From: Hsuehochloa calcarea
Taxonomy: Eukaryota > Streptophyta > Magnoliopsida > Poales > Poaceae
Length of the DNA: 64,000 bases
Assembly (NCBI GenBank): GCA_036346395.1
Contig: JAYEVG010000058.1
Coordinates: 124,001 to 188,000 of the forward strand
Direction: 5' to 3'
Shown: positions 48,980-61,262 of the stretch, in pieces
Position numbering within the stretch: position 1 is the first letter of the stretch
Layout: each line of letters opens with the position of its first letter
Notes under the pieces: model-generated
Told to the model about the DNA's origin: nothing
Database searches by the model: none
What the model saw: the letters and a program-made list of their open reading frames with translations, nothing else
Made by a program: the position numbers and the translations under genes

Positions 48980-50202
48980 ATGGCGACTGACAAGTACTCA
49001 ACCAAGCCACATATTTTTGATGGAGTTGACTTTGCATATTGGAAGGCTCGTATGCAAGCATATATCGAGGCTCAAGGGCACGCTATTTGGCTTAAGGTGA
49101 AAAACCCTTATGTCGTGCCAGCCGATGACGATATGATCATTCCAGATGTGGAGGCCAACAGCAAGGCTCGTAATTATTTGATCCAATGCCTTAGTCGATC
49201 TGAGTTTGAGCGTGTTGCTCACTTGCGGTCTGCTCATGAGATCTGGCGGACTCTTTGTGACTATCACGAAGGGTCCACTGCGATCAAGGAAGTGAGACAG
49301 AACCAGCTCAAGAAAGTATACTCAAAGATCGAGCAAAGGCCGGTGAGTCTTTGGATGAGTGTGGGAAGATTTTCTAAGATTCTTCATGATCTCCATTTGT
49401 TGACTTGGTATTTTCTCGAGTCGAAAATGCACGCCGACTTTTGGGTGCTCTTGATGTGAAGGTCCGGGAATGAAGATCACTTCCATCAATGACAACAATT
49501 GTCATGAGTGAGCTTACCATGGATAAGCTTTACTCGAGGTTGAAGACGCATGAGATTGATTTTATCTCGCGTCTCCCAAGAACAGTCGATGACATTAGTG
49601 GTCGACAAATCCAAGGGTTGTTCTTCCGAGTCTCTTGATTGTAGCTCATCTGGGTTTTCATTATCTGCCTTACATTCGTTGAGCGATGAGCAACTTGAGA
49701 AACTGCCCGAGGATGACTTAGCCCTCCTATCCACCAAATTCACAAGAGCGTACAATAAGGTGAGGAATAGGAGGAGAAGTGGACCTATCACGTGCTTTGA
49801 ATGTGGTGAGCCAAACCACATTCGTTCCAGGTGCCCCAAGCTAAAGGGCAAGGAGGAGAAGGAGACAAGAAGACATCCCGTGAGAGGATGCAAAACCCAA
49901 GAAGACAAACTATCGGAAGTTTGTCAGGGTCCTTGCCGCTCTAGAGAATGTAAACATGAGCGATGTGGACTCAGAAACGGAGGACGACGAGAGTGACTAT
50001 CGTGGCAAGAAGAAGGCTCATGACTTCACTGGCATGTGCTTCATGGCCAAGAATAGCCACGACAGCGACTCCTCCAACGATGAGGATCCCTTTAGTGATC
50101 CTGATGAGGTATGCCCTTCTATTGCTGACATGAAAAGGGATTTGGTGCTTGCTGAACAGAAATTGCATAAGCAAGTAAAAATGATTAAGAAGCAGGACAT
50201 TA
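48980..50202 (+). pseudogene. gag of element J, first part (frameshifted), cut by element K
   Basis: It begins MATDKYSTKPHIFDG, a copia gag start, and runs 159 codons before a frameshift near 49450. Later parts in other frames include a zinc knuckle CFECGEPNHIRSRCPK (near 49797) and a Ser/Asp/Glu-rich coil. The reading stops at the exact insertion site of K and resumes at 61263. It packages element RNA into virus-like particles; this copy is broken. Confidence 0.85.
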
Positions 50203-51830
50203 TGAGAGACCATGTGAGAGGTCCTCCATTCTGAGTGATGAGTATTTGACATCGTGTTGAATAGGTTGAGAGTTGAGTGTTTAGGTTTGACTGTTTTTGT
50301 CAGGTCAATCGTGGAAATCGGAACTACCGCTGTATAGAGCGGAAGTTCCGATAATCTAACTACCGCATTGGAAATAGAAACTTCCGATTAACACAGGTTT
50401 TGAGTTCTATTGAAGAAAATCGGAACTTCCGCACATGGGGTAGCGAGTGTCCGATATCTCGTGTTTAGTTTCCTCCGAGATGAAAATCGGTTTTGAAAAT
50501 CGGGTTTACGGATGTTAGAAGATCGGAAGTTCCGCAATGGTAAGAGCGAACTTCCGATAATCTCGACAAGTGCGGATGTTTCGAAATCGAACTTCGCCGT
50601 GGTAAGCGCGAACTTCCGATTGTGTCGAATCGTGCGTAGAAGGTTAATTTGTGATTTTGATTTTGTATGAGTTTGAGTATTATACAAATGTTGATGCTAT
50701 GATATTGTGCAATGCTATGTGATGTGTTTTTGTCTGTGTTGACTGCAGGACGTCGAGACGAAGTCGTGGCGAGACACTAGGTGATCGGACTAGGCGCAGC
50801 GCGCGTTGAGGTCGAACGGTCGGGATGTGTCAAGACGGCGTGAATCTTGAGGTGGTTGCGTGTCAAGGACGAGCAAGGCGTCACGGAGGCTTCGGAAGGT
50901 GTGCAAGGGGCGAACGGGAATTTCGCAAAGCGGCACAAGTGGAGGCGGTTCCGTTCGGGTGTAGCGGGCTTAATGGGTTGGAGGCCCATTAAGCAAAGGC
51001 TATAAATAGAGCTCAACCCCTGGTGTTAGGGTTAGACCTTGAGAGAGAAAATTAGGGTTAGCTCTAGCAAAATGTTTTGTTTTGCTTTTTGAGAGTTTGT
51101 TGAGTTGGAGAGTATGAACTGAAATCTCTTGTAATCATTTCTCTGTGTTTTCATCTGTAAACGTTTGATTTCTATCAATGAAACTCTGAGTTTTGATTAC
51201 TTGTTTATGTCCTCTTCCTTCTCTCTGTTCTTCTCTTGAATAGCTAGGGTTTTGATGTATCTTTTGATTCGTCTTATGAAATAGCGTGAAACTTGATATC
51301 TAGAGTCGTTTTGATATTGCTAATCTATCATCAAAGTTTCATAAGCTAAGAATCTGAGAATCGTGTCTATTGTGGGTTTTAGTCTTTCTTGCCCCTTCCT
51401 CAAGAAATCCGTTTTTGGCTCGATTATTGAATCTTTGGTTGCGATTCTTCTCCATAAGGTCAAGATTGTGTTTAGGATGATGTCTGTGAAACTTGACCGA
51501 GAAGAGCATTCAAGATTAAGTAGTTTGGATTTTTGGGAAAACCCGAGCGCTCGTTCTTGATCGGGATAATCGGAGCTTCCGATTTTACAATGGAACTTCG
51601 CAGCGGAACTTCCAAGATCGGAATTTCGAACTTCCGATTTCTAACTTCCGCACTCATCGCCGAGCTTCCGATTGCGTAAGAAACGACCGAGGCTTGTTTT
51701 TGTTATTTGATTTCGCTTCATTTACTTTCTTTAGATCTCGAGAGATCTTTGTAGGCTTGATTAAATACAAGAAAGGGAGTTATTAATTTTAGGCACCATT
51801 CACCCCCTCTGCTGCCATTTCGGTCCTTCA
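50203..51830 (+). mobile_element. 5' LTR of element K
   Basis: It starts TGAGAGACCATG and ends CGGTCCTTCA, 1628 bp. TATAAATA lies at 51001-51008, and a 10-bp stem with a 7-base loop lies just upstream (50968-50994). TCGGAAGTTCCG-type dyads cluster at 50308-50640 and 51564-51680. Confidence 0.93.
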
Positions 51831-51831
51831 A

Positions 51832-51846
51832 TTGGTATCGAGCGGT
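51832..51846 (+). other. Primer-binding site of element K
   Basis: TTGGTATCGAGCGG directly after the 5' LTR, a one-base-variant tRNA-Met primer site. Confidence 0.8.
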
Positions 51847-51882
51847 TAGGTCTTCTTTATAGATCTTAACGGTCGGTTGAGC

Positions 51883-54720
51883 CATGGCAATGAACAAGTA
51901 TTCCACCAAGCCTCTAGTCTTTGATGGCATGGATTACCCTTCGGAAGAGCCGAATGGAAACATACATCCGGCTCGAGGGTATGCCATCCGGAGAAAGGTG
52001 AAAGTGAGATTTGCGCCTCGCCGATGAAAACATCAATGTGGGAAACATGCCTGATGTTGAGGCCAATGCTAAGGCTAGGAACATCATCATTCAGGGTTTG
52101 AGTAGAAGTGAGTTTGATCGCATTTCTCATTTGACTTACGCTACGACATCCGGGTGACCCTCGATGCATACCATGAGGGCACCACCTGATTAAGACGGTT
52201 CGACAAGACCGGTTCAAGCGTGAATACATGAAATTTGAGATGCTTTGGTGAATCTCTTGACGAGTGCTTTTGGCGTTTTCACAAGATTTTGTGCAACCTC
52301 CGAGCGGTCGGTCTTACATACCCCGACTCGGATAACGCCGATGATGCTTTACGCACTTGATCTTCGTGTTTGGGAGATAAAAGTGACTACCATCAAAGAT
52401 AGCACGGACCTCTCAACCCTGACTCTTGATGCGCTTTACTCGCGTCTCAAGACTCACGAGATTGACATTGTCTCTCGAAGGTCGAAGTCACAGTCGATGG
52501 CTTTAGTCACTGATCCCACCTCCGATCTTCTTACGAGTCGATCGTGGGTTCTCCTAGCGCTCTCGTGACATAGCGATGATCGCTAGAGCGACTTGAGGAT
52601 GAGCAACTAGCCCTCCTAGCTCGGAAGTTTTCCCATGCTTACAAGAGGAGGAGGATGGAAAAGAGGAGGTCCTGTGATTTGTTTCGAGTGTGGTGGCCCC
52701 AACCACATCCGAGCAAACTGTCCCAAGCTTGGGAAGGGCAAAGGTGACTATGGCGGTCCGAGCAAGAACGACTACATCGACAAGAACCGCAACACGAAGC
52801 CCTCAGCACCTGACCAAGGCAAGAAGAAGTTCCGCAACTTTGGGAAGGCAAAGAAGTTGTTCCATCGCGTCCTCACCGCCTCGATTTAACCGGACACCGG
52901 CGAGGTGGAGGGTGGAGTGACGATGATGGGAAGGACGATCATGATCCCAAGGACGACGGCAACTTCTCGGCATGTGCTTCATGGCCCTCGGGCGAATCGA
53001 GCGACAATGGCAGTACTCGACTCGATGAGGTTAGTCCCACTTATGACCACTTAATGATGCTTTTCTTAAGCTAGGTAGATTTCATGCTAAGTCTAGGACT
53101 AAGTGTGCTGAGTTGGAGAAGGAAGTAGCTAGACTATCACGGGAGCTTTCTTTACTTACATCTGCTCCCTCCCGTGATGATTGTGACACATGCTGTGCTT
53201 TGCTTGATGACATGGAAAAACTAAGGACCTTGCATGATAGTGTGTCCTCTGAACTTGACATGATTAAAGTAGAGAACATTAGCCTTCTTGCTGAATTAGA
53301 GATGAGTAGAGTAGCACCTCCTTCATCTACTCTTTGTTGAGGTTATCGCTTGCACCTCATGTGAGGTTAAGGACAATTCTTTTAGAGGTCTTTATACCAT
53401 GTTGCTCGATCTGCCTGAGACTTGTGAAAATTGTAATAAACTCAAGATGAACCTAAAACGGGCAGATCACAAACTTGCTGAATTTCAAGCTGCGCTACTA
53501 GAGCCTATTGTTTCTTGCTTAAATCGTCCCAAGTTAATCAATGAACTAGAATCAGATCTCAAGCGGTTCAAGAAATGATTGATCACAATAACAAAGCGGC
53601 TCAAGATGCTTCTAAGGACCTTGTTAGCTCACCATGCAATCAATGTAATAAACTAAAATGTGATTTGGTTGCCTTGGATGAAAAATGTATGAAGCTAACT
53701 AAGGACTTTCTAGAAACACAATCTTCTGCTTGTATTGTGTGTCTTTGGGAAGAAGTCTAAGGGTTTGGTAGAGACGCCTAGCAACGTGAACCAATCTGCT
53801 AGCAATAGGATTTGTCCCTCAAAAGTCTTGTGTATGCACAAGCCAATCTTTCCTATGTTGTTGGTTCTTCTTCCTCTACTCCCTTATCTTCTCATTCCTT
53901 CTTCTCTCTGCTCTTCTTGCACCTCTCTTTTTAGAGTGTCAGATCTTATGAACACTCTTGAGAAATTTGTAGGAGGCAAGAAGAAGTTAAATCTCATTCT
54001 AGACAAATCCAAGATTTGTAAATTTAATCAAGGTCTAGGATATGATTTTCATGAGGATATAAGGAAGCATCCACTGTCGTGCTCGTAACCATAGCACCTG
54101 TGTGATCAAAACTAAGCCGGGATCGAGAAAGTCAATTTCAAATCGCGGGTTTTGTTCAAAGGATCTCGACGAGAAGGTGATTCCACTGCAGCCTTGGCCT
54201 CTCAAGGCGAAGTATCATTGCACCTTCGCCGGAAGGATGGACATTTGGTTGATCATTGCTTCAGCGCGCCAAGATCGCGTAGAGACCATGTTGATTCTTT
54301 TAGGCGCATTCATGGTCACCCGGACCATGAGTGCACCTAAGACCAACATGAGGTCTAGGTTTGATACTGGTGGTGATTTAGGCAAGATCGAGGACTTGGT
54401 TTTTCCGAAGTTTTACGATTTTCGTCCTCATGCTCCCTTTGATCGTGACTTCCGCCGCTTTGAGGGTAGATCTCGGTTTCCCTTCGAGATGGCTACCCGG
54501 CGTGATCAAACATGTTGCGTAATTTTGACTCGCTCTTCCATAGCGATCGGATTCGAATGCCTTCAGTCTGCACTCGAGACCATCCGACTTGTTGAGCGAC
54601 GAGAGCGTAGGGTAGATAGAGGTCAGTCTTGCTTGACTACTTCATCATGCTCGACGTGTTACTCAAGATTGGGTGCCCAAATCATCTGTTGATTCACCCG
54701 ATCGAGACTTTACTCTGTTT
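51883..54720 (+). pseudogene. gag region of element K, multiply frameshifted
   Basis: It opens MAMNKYSTKP, like J. A zinc knuckle CFECGGPNHIRANCPK lies near 52682. Beyond it is a coiled-coil stretch (53050-54100) with CxxC pairs (CDTC, CENC, CNQC, CSSC) and a conserved KKKLNLILDKSK phrase. One-base indels break it into several short frames. Structural protein of the particle; not functional as written. Confidence 0.8.
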
Positions 54721-54725
54721 GACTC

Positions 54726-55715
54726 GTGGTCGCCCGCCGGGAAGGCAAAGGTTTGGATTGTAGACTCGGGTGTTCTCGCCATATGACCGAGACTCGTTGG
54801 TTTTCTTCCCTAGCCCGTGCTCGAGGTGATGAGACGATCACCTTCGGAGATGCTTCTTTTGGGCGCGTCATCGCTAAAGGTACTGTGAGCATTAATGATT
54901 CTTTTATTTTAAAAGATGTTGCCTTAGTAAGTAAGCTGCAGTATAATCTGCTTTCAGTCTCTCAGCTTACCGATGACGGTTTCGAGGTGAGCTTTAAGAA
55001 AAACAATTGCAAAATTCTTGATTCTTCGGGTAGCCTAGTTTGCGGGATTTCTCGATATGGGAGGATCTTTCGTGCTGATTTTTCTGAGTCTTCTGGTGAT
55101 CCTCTCCGGTGTTTAATTGCTTCTGAATCCCGTGATTTGACCTTCTGGCATAGGAGACTAGGTCATATAGGTTTTGATCATTTGACACGAGTCAGCGGCC
55201 ACGATCTCATTCGTGGTTTGCCAAAACTCAAGATGGTCAAGGATCTGGTTTGCTCTCCATGCCGACACGGCAAGATGGTTGCCGCTTCTCACTCTCCAGT
55301 CACAGTGACAATGACTAGTGCACCAGGACAACTGCTCCATATGGATACAGTTGGTCCAGCTCGAGTGCAGTCAGCAGGAGGGAAGTGGTATATTCTTGTA
55401 GTGGTCGATGACTTCTCGAGGTACTCTTGGGTGTTTTTCTTAGCCTCGAAGGATGAGACGTTTACTCTTTTTCGTGGTCTTTTTAGTAGGCTTTCTGTTG
55501 AGCTCCCAGGTGCATTACGAGCAATTCGCACTGATAATGGCACCGAGTTCAAGAATTCCTACTTTGAGAGTTTTTGTGGTGAGACAGGTGTAGAGCACCA
55601 GTTCTCGTCTCCATACGTCCCCCAACAAAATGGCGTGGTGGAGAGGAAGAACCGTACCTTGGTCGAGATGGCCAGGACGATGCTTGATGAGTACTCTACA
55701 CCTAGGAAGTTTTAA
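54726..55715 (+). pseudogene. Protease and integrase region of element K
   Basis: A 329-codon open stretch. The protease active-site DSG is read out of frame because one base is missing near 54770, so this frame gives RLG instead. The rest has the integrase zinc finger (RRLGHIGFDH, CSPCRHGK), the catalytic Asp in HMDTVGP, Asp in RTDNGTEF and Glu in QNGVVERKNRT, so the DDE triad is present. It ends early just after the core; the integrase C terminus is frameshifted. Confidence 0.85.
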
Positions 55716-56046
55716 TGAGGCAATTGCTCTCGCTTGTCATGTTTCTAACAGAGTTTTCTTGGGCACTCTTGCATCGCACTTCTTATGAGTTGAGATATGG
55801 CGAAAACCAGCCTCGCATTTTCGTGTGTTTGGTTGCAAGTGTTTTATTATGAAGTGCGGGAACCTAGATAAGTTCGAGTGACGATCTTGTGATGGGATCT
55901 TTACAGGTTACTCGACTTCTTCTCGTGCCTATAGAGTGCAGGCTGCGAGTCTAGTAAAATGGTAGAAACACAGTGAAGTGACCTTGATGAGGCGGTCGGG
56001 ACTAGGCACGATATCTCGAGTTCTCTAGAGCGATGCGAGTCCATCT

Positions 56047-57860
56047 TTGTGGACGAAGAGGAAGACGGAGATGAGGGTTGTCTACGATCCAGTTCTTCCT
56101 CCTCCTCTTGAGGTGCCTTCTTCCTTGCACCTCGAGGAGATCAGCCTTACCTTACGCTTCTTCGAAGCTAGTGGCTCTGTTCCTATCTCATCCGCTAATG
56201 AGGTAGATGCCACTTCTTCATCTCACCCTGGACCTCCAAGACACATTCAAAGGACCATCCTTGAGCGAGATCATTGGAGACCTCTTGAGCGTGTCACACG
56301 TTCCAAAGTCGGCTTGTCTCTTTTCTCTCCATTCGCCTTCGTCGCCTCATTTGAGCCCAAAGGCGTTTGTCATGCTCTATCCGACGAGTCTTGGACAAAC
56401 GCTATGCATGAGGAGTTGGAAAACTTTGAAAGAAACAAGGTATGGTCCTTGTTGAGCCCCTCAAGGTCTCAATATCATTGGGACCAAATGGGTGTTCAAA
56501 ACAAACAAAGTGAAGATGGGTTAGTCATTGAAACAAGGCTAGGCCGGTAGCTCGGGGTATTCTCAAGTTGAGGTCTAGATTTGAAGAGACCTTTGCCCTG
56601 TAGCTAGACTTGAAGCCATTAGAATCTCGCTTGCCTTTGCGACCTCTAAAGGTTTCAAGCTTTACCGGATGGATGTCAAGAGTGCCTTCCTCAATGGCCT
56701 TATTGAGGAAGAAGTCTATGTCGACTGACCTCACGGTTTCGAGAACCCCAAATACCCTAATCATGTCTCTGAGCTTTCCAAAGCTTTGTATGGACTCAAG
56801 CAGCTCCCGAGCTTGGTATGAGAGGCTTAAGTCCTATCTTTGAGTCATAGTTTTGAGATGGGTAAAATTGACAAGACCTTGTTCATCCGCCGTCTTGGCA
56901 CCGATCTTTTGCTCGCCCGGATCTATGTGGATGACATCATCTTTGGCGGCTCCTCACATACTCGTGTCTCGGTTTTACGATGTTATGAGCTCGGAATTCG
57001 AGATGAGCATGATGGGCGAGTTGAGCTTCTTCCTTGGCTTCCAAATCAAAGCAGACTCGGAGGGTACTTTTCTTCATCAAGGCAAATACACTCGAGACCT
57101 CCCAAGCGCTCGACATGAATGATGGAAAGCCGATATCAACTCCGATGGCATCTCTGGTGCTCTGGATCCGGATGAAGACGGCGAACACATTGACCAAAAG
57201 GAGTTCAGAGCATGATAGGCTCTCTCTTGTACCTCACGGCCTCGAGACCGGACATACATTTTCTCTGTGTGTCTTTGTGCTCGGTTTGAGCTTCTCCTCG
57301 CGTATCTCACCGTCGGCGGTGAAGCGCATCTTCGGTACCTTGAGCTACCATTGACTATGGTATCCGGTACTCTTCCTCTTCTTGTCTATCTGTTAGAGCC
57401 TTCTCCGATGCGATTTATTTGTCAGTAGGATAGATAGGAAGAGCACTACCGCACTTGCCAATTCATTGGCACTTCTCTTGTCTCCCGGTCGTCAAGGAAG
57501 CAATCCGGTGTTGCTGATCCACTGCAGAGGCCGAGCACGTTCTGCGGCCGATTCTTTGTAGCCAAGTGCTTTGGATGGTCTCGACCCTGCAGGATTTTGG
57601 GTTATCTATCGACTGTGTTCCACTCTTTTGTGATAACACGTCTGCGATTTGCATTGCGAAGAACCCAAATGCAACATTCACGGACCAAGCATATTGACAT
57701 CGATATCACTTTCTTGAGACCATGTAGAGAAGGGTGACATTGTGCTCGGTTTGTGGAGAGTGAGCACCGGTTGGTGATATCTTCACTAAGCCTCCGGGCG
57801 ACTCTCGGTTTTGACCAAGGAGAGCTTGGGGTGGTTTGTCCTTACAATTTGTTGTGAGGG
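56047..57860 (+). pseudogene. Reverse transcriptase and RNase H region of element K
   Basis: It contains DESWTNAMHEEL (about 56380), RMDVKSAFLNG (about 56660) followed by an in-frame TGA in the YVDQP phrase, and YVDD at 56924-56935. RNase H phrases follow to FTKP near 57790. Several frameshifts split it; it cannot make a single protein as written. Confidence 0.8.
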
Positions 57861-59623
57861 GAGATATGTGCTACTCTTGTATAATATTATATTATATTTA
57901 TACTATTACTCCTTTAGTTGCATTTCTTTTAATATTTTGGGTGAAGTCCTTTCAAAGATAGGTTAGAGTGGTTCTCTTGTCAAATTGCTTTGACTGCTAT
58001 TTCTTATCTTGTGCTTCTAGGATGCTGCTTATTAGCTGTCTCTTCCTTCTCTAAGTAGAGCTTACTCACTTCTTATAGGTTCTAGCAGGGGTCGGGCCAC
58101 CCTTGGGTAGACAGGGACAGTGTTTGCTCCTTAGTGTATGAGTTGTTCAGCTGATAGTCCTAGAATCATATGGGGTAGATAAGAACCTGTCTGAGCGATA
58201 GTTTTCTCTATATCTTTTCTATGCTCTAAAGGATTTGTCTTTTTCATTTCTCTTATCGATTCTCGTTTTGTTCTTTTGGTTCGGGGAGTTCATCCTGGTT
58301 ATTCTAGTTCTTAATTATTACATAACTCAACCTGTAATTAAAAGATGCATCTCATTCTGAAGGGAATCTGGATTTTCGTGTATTTCATCATGCATTGCAT
58401 TATAATCAAATGGAGCCTTGTTTATTATCCCTTATGATCTGTTTTCACTGTTTTACATCTTGCCATGATTTATGCTAAACTGCTAGATCTATTATGACTT
58501 TTTATGTGTAGCTTAGTCTTTGTCATGCTAAGGTGATTAAAAATGCTAAACTTGAATTAAAATCTTGTCATGATAGCTCTTGAGACTAGTCTGGTTGAAG
58601 CTATCCTTTTATGATTTTCGCCATGTCAAGTAGGCTGAGTTGAGTCTTGTATCTCCTTTGAACTTTTGAGTAAGCTATGTCAGTTTGTTAAGAAACTTGC
58701 TTATCTTTAAATCGATGGTCGAAGAACTTCAAAAGCAAAAATGATCTCTTTTGTGCGAAAAAACTGATCTCACCAAATCTTTCTCATGAGACTGCTTGCC
58801 ATTGCACTAGGCATTAACTCAGGGGGAGCCTTGGATGACCTAAGATCACCTCCTTAAGTCTGTTGCTTGGAGTGGTCGCATAAGGCTTGGGATCTAGCAC
58901 ATGGTTACAATTTGAAAAATTGTTGAAGCTCAGGAGGCAGTTGTGGATGGCACCTAGTCCAGAGCTTGCTTTACTGAGATAAAAACATAAAAAAAAGCCT
59001 TTAAAAAAATGTGCTAAAATTGCTTATCATTAAAAAGACCAAGTTCTGGATAAAATGAGTCTTTCTTCAACTGGTAGCACTCTAAACTGTTCGATATGAG
59101 TCTTCTTGGTTCAACTTAGATTATTTGACATAGCTTGTATCATCCTTGGATACCTTTAGCTAGACTGCAATCTTGGTTTAATTGACTTGCTAAAGAATTG
59201 GATCATTAATCAGATTATTGATTTTCTGTCTTAGCTATTCTATACATCAATTGTCATGATCTCGATAGCATTCTTCTGTGTTATGGCTTGGTGTAATTCT
59301 CTAATAGTCATTTTGGATAATCTACATGGCTCTTAATGCTTAAAATGAACATCATATAGCCTTTTCCTCCCTTTTCTACATCTTGATGATTTTATTGCCA
59401 AAGGGGGAGAATTTTGGAGAGAAAAAGCCTTCTGGAGAAAAGCCTTGAGAGTTTTATGCGAAAATTGCTCTTTCATATTGCTCTTTCATCTCATCTCAAG
59501 TCTTTCTCTTTTGTCAACTTGGTCGTGAGCTTATCTACTCTTGTTTAGACCTTGGTTGATTTTAAACTCAAACTCATCTTATGCTTTTTTGGTGATTGTC
59601 AATATACTCATCAAGGGGGAGAT
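57861..59623 (+). other. Long untranslated 3' region of element K with multiple polypurine tracts
   Basis: 1.76 kb between the end of pol and the 3' LTR, T-rich, no frame of note on the plus strand. Sireviruses often carry an envelope-like gene here; none is visible. AGGGGGAG at 58821-58828 and AAGGGGGAGA at 59401-59410 and 59613-59622 are polypurine tracts; the last one adjoins the 3' LTR. Confidence 0.75.
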
Positions 59624-61257
59624 TGAGAGACCATGTGAGAGGTCCTCCATTCGAGTGATGAGTATTTGACATCGTGTTGAATAGGTTGAGAGTTGAGTGT
59701 TTAGGTTTGACTATTTCTGTCTTTGAATCGGAAATCGGAACTACTGCATTGTGTATAGAGCGGAAGTTCGATAATCAGAACTCTGGCATTGGAAATAGGA
59801 ACTTCCGATTAACACAGGTTTTGAGTTTATTTGAAGAAAATCGGAACTTCCGCACATGGGGTAGCGGAGTGTCCGATATCTTGGTGTTAAGTTTCCTCCG
59901 AGATGAAAATCGGTTTTGAAAATCAGGGTTTACGGATGTTAGAAGATCGGAAGTTCCGCAATGGTAAGCGGAACTTCCGATAATCCCGACAAGTGCGGAT
60001 GTTAGAAATCGAACTTCATTGTGGTAAGTCGCGAACTTCCGATTGTGTCGAGCGTGCGAGAAGGTTAATTTGTGATTTTGATTTTGTATGAGTTTGAGTA
60101 TTATACAAATGTTGATGCTATGATATTGTGCAATGCTATGTGATGTGTTTTTATGCGTGTTGACCGCGGGGCGTCGAGGCGAAGTCGTGGCGAGACACTA
60201 GGTGATCGGACTAGGCGCAGCGGCGTTGAGGTCGAAGCGGTCGGGATGTGTCGAAGACGGCGTGAATCTTGAGGTGGTTGCGTGTCAAGGACAAGAAGGC
60301 GTCGGAGGCTTCGGAAGGTGTGCAAAGGCGAAGCGGGAATTTCGCAAAGCGGCACAAGTGGAGGCGGTTCGTTGGGTGTAGCGGGCTTAATGGGTTGGAG
60401 GCCCATTAAGCAAAGGCTATAAATAGAGCTCAACCCCTGGTGTTAGGGTTAGACCTTGAGAGAGAAAATTAGGGTTAGCTCTAGCAAAAGGTTTTGTTTT
60501 GCTTTTGAGAGTTTGTTGAGTTGGAGAGTATGGTGAAATCTCTTGTAATCATTTCTCCGTGTTTTCATCTCAAACGTTTGATTTCTATCAATGAAACTCG
60601 AGTTTTGATTACTTGTTTATGTCCTCTTCCTTCTCTCTGTTCTTCTCTTGAATAGCTAGGGTTTTGATGTATCTTTTGATTCGTCTTATGAAATAGCGTG
60701 AAACTTGATATCTAGAGTCGTTTTGATATTGCTAATCTATCATCAAAGTTTCATAAGCTAAGAATCTGAGAATCATGTCTATTGTGGGTTTTAGTCTTTC
60801 TTGCCCCTTCCTCAAGAAATCAATTTTTGGCTCGATTATTGAATCTTTGGTTGCGATTCTTCTCCATAAGGTCAAGATTGTGTTTAGGATGATGTCCTGT
60901 GAAACTTGACCTGAGAAGAGCATTCAAGATTAAGTAGTTTGGATTTTTTGGAAAAACCCGGCGTTACATTCTTGATCGGGATAATCAGAGCTTAGATTTT
61001 ACAATGGAACTTCGCAAGCGGAACTTCCAAGACTTTGGAATTCGGAACTTCCGATTTCCGGAACTTCCGCACCTTACTGGCCGGAGCTTCCGATTGCCAA
61101 AAGAACAGCCCGAGGCTTGTTTTTGTTATTTGATTTCGCTTCATTTACTTTCTTTAGATCTCCAGAGATCTTTGTAGGCTTGATTAAATACAGTAAAGGG
61201 GAGTTATTAATTTTTAGGCACCATTCACCCCCCCTCTGTTGCCATTTCGGTCCTTCA
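59624..61257 (+). mobile_element. 3' LTR of element K
   Basis: A second copy of 50203-51830 with the same ends. TATA at 60418-60425 and the stem-loop at 60385-60411. It differs from the 5' copy by substitutions and many one- to three-base indels. Confidence 0.93.
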
Positions 61258-61262
61258 CATTA

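Larger units (their letters stand above)
50203..61257 (+). mobile_element. Complete Sirevirus-like copia element K, 11 kb
   Basis: Two LTRs (50203-51830 and 59624-61257) bound by CATTA on both sides (50198-50202 and 61258-61262), a perfect target duplication. Order: primer site, gag, protease, integrase, reverse transcriptase, RNase H, long 3' untranslated part with several polypurine tracts. It lies inside J's gag, so it is younger than J. Frames are broken by many small indels. Confidence 0.93.

Noticed and set aside
57861..59623. Envelope-like gene between pol and 3' LTR of element K
   Set aside because: This is where Sireviruses may have one, but no frame of useful length or membrane segment was found.
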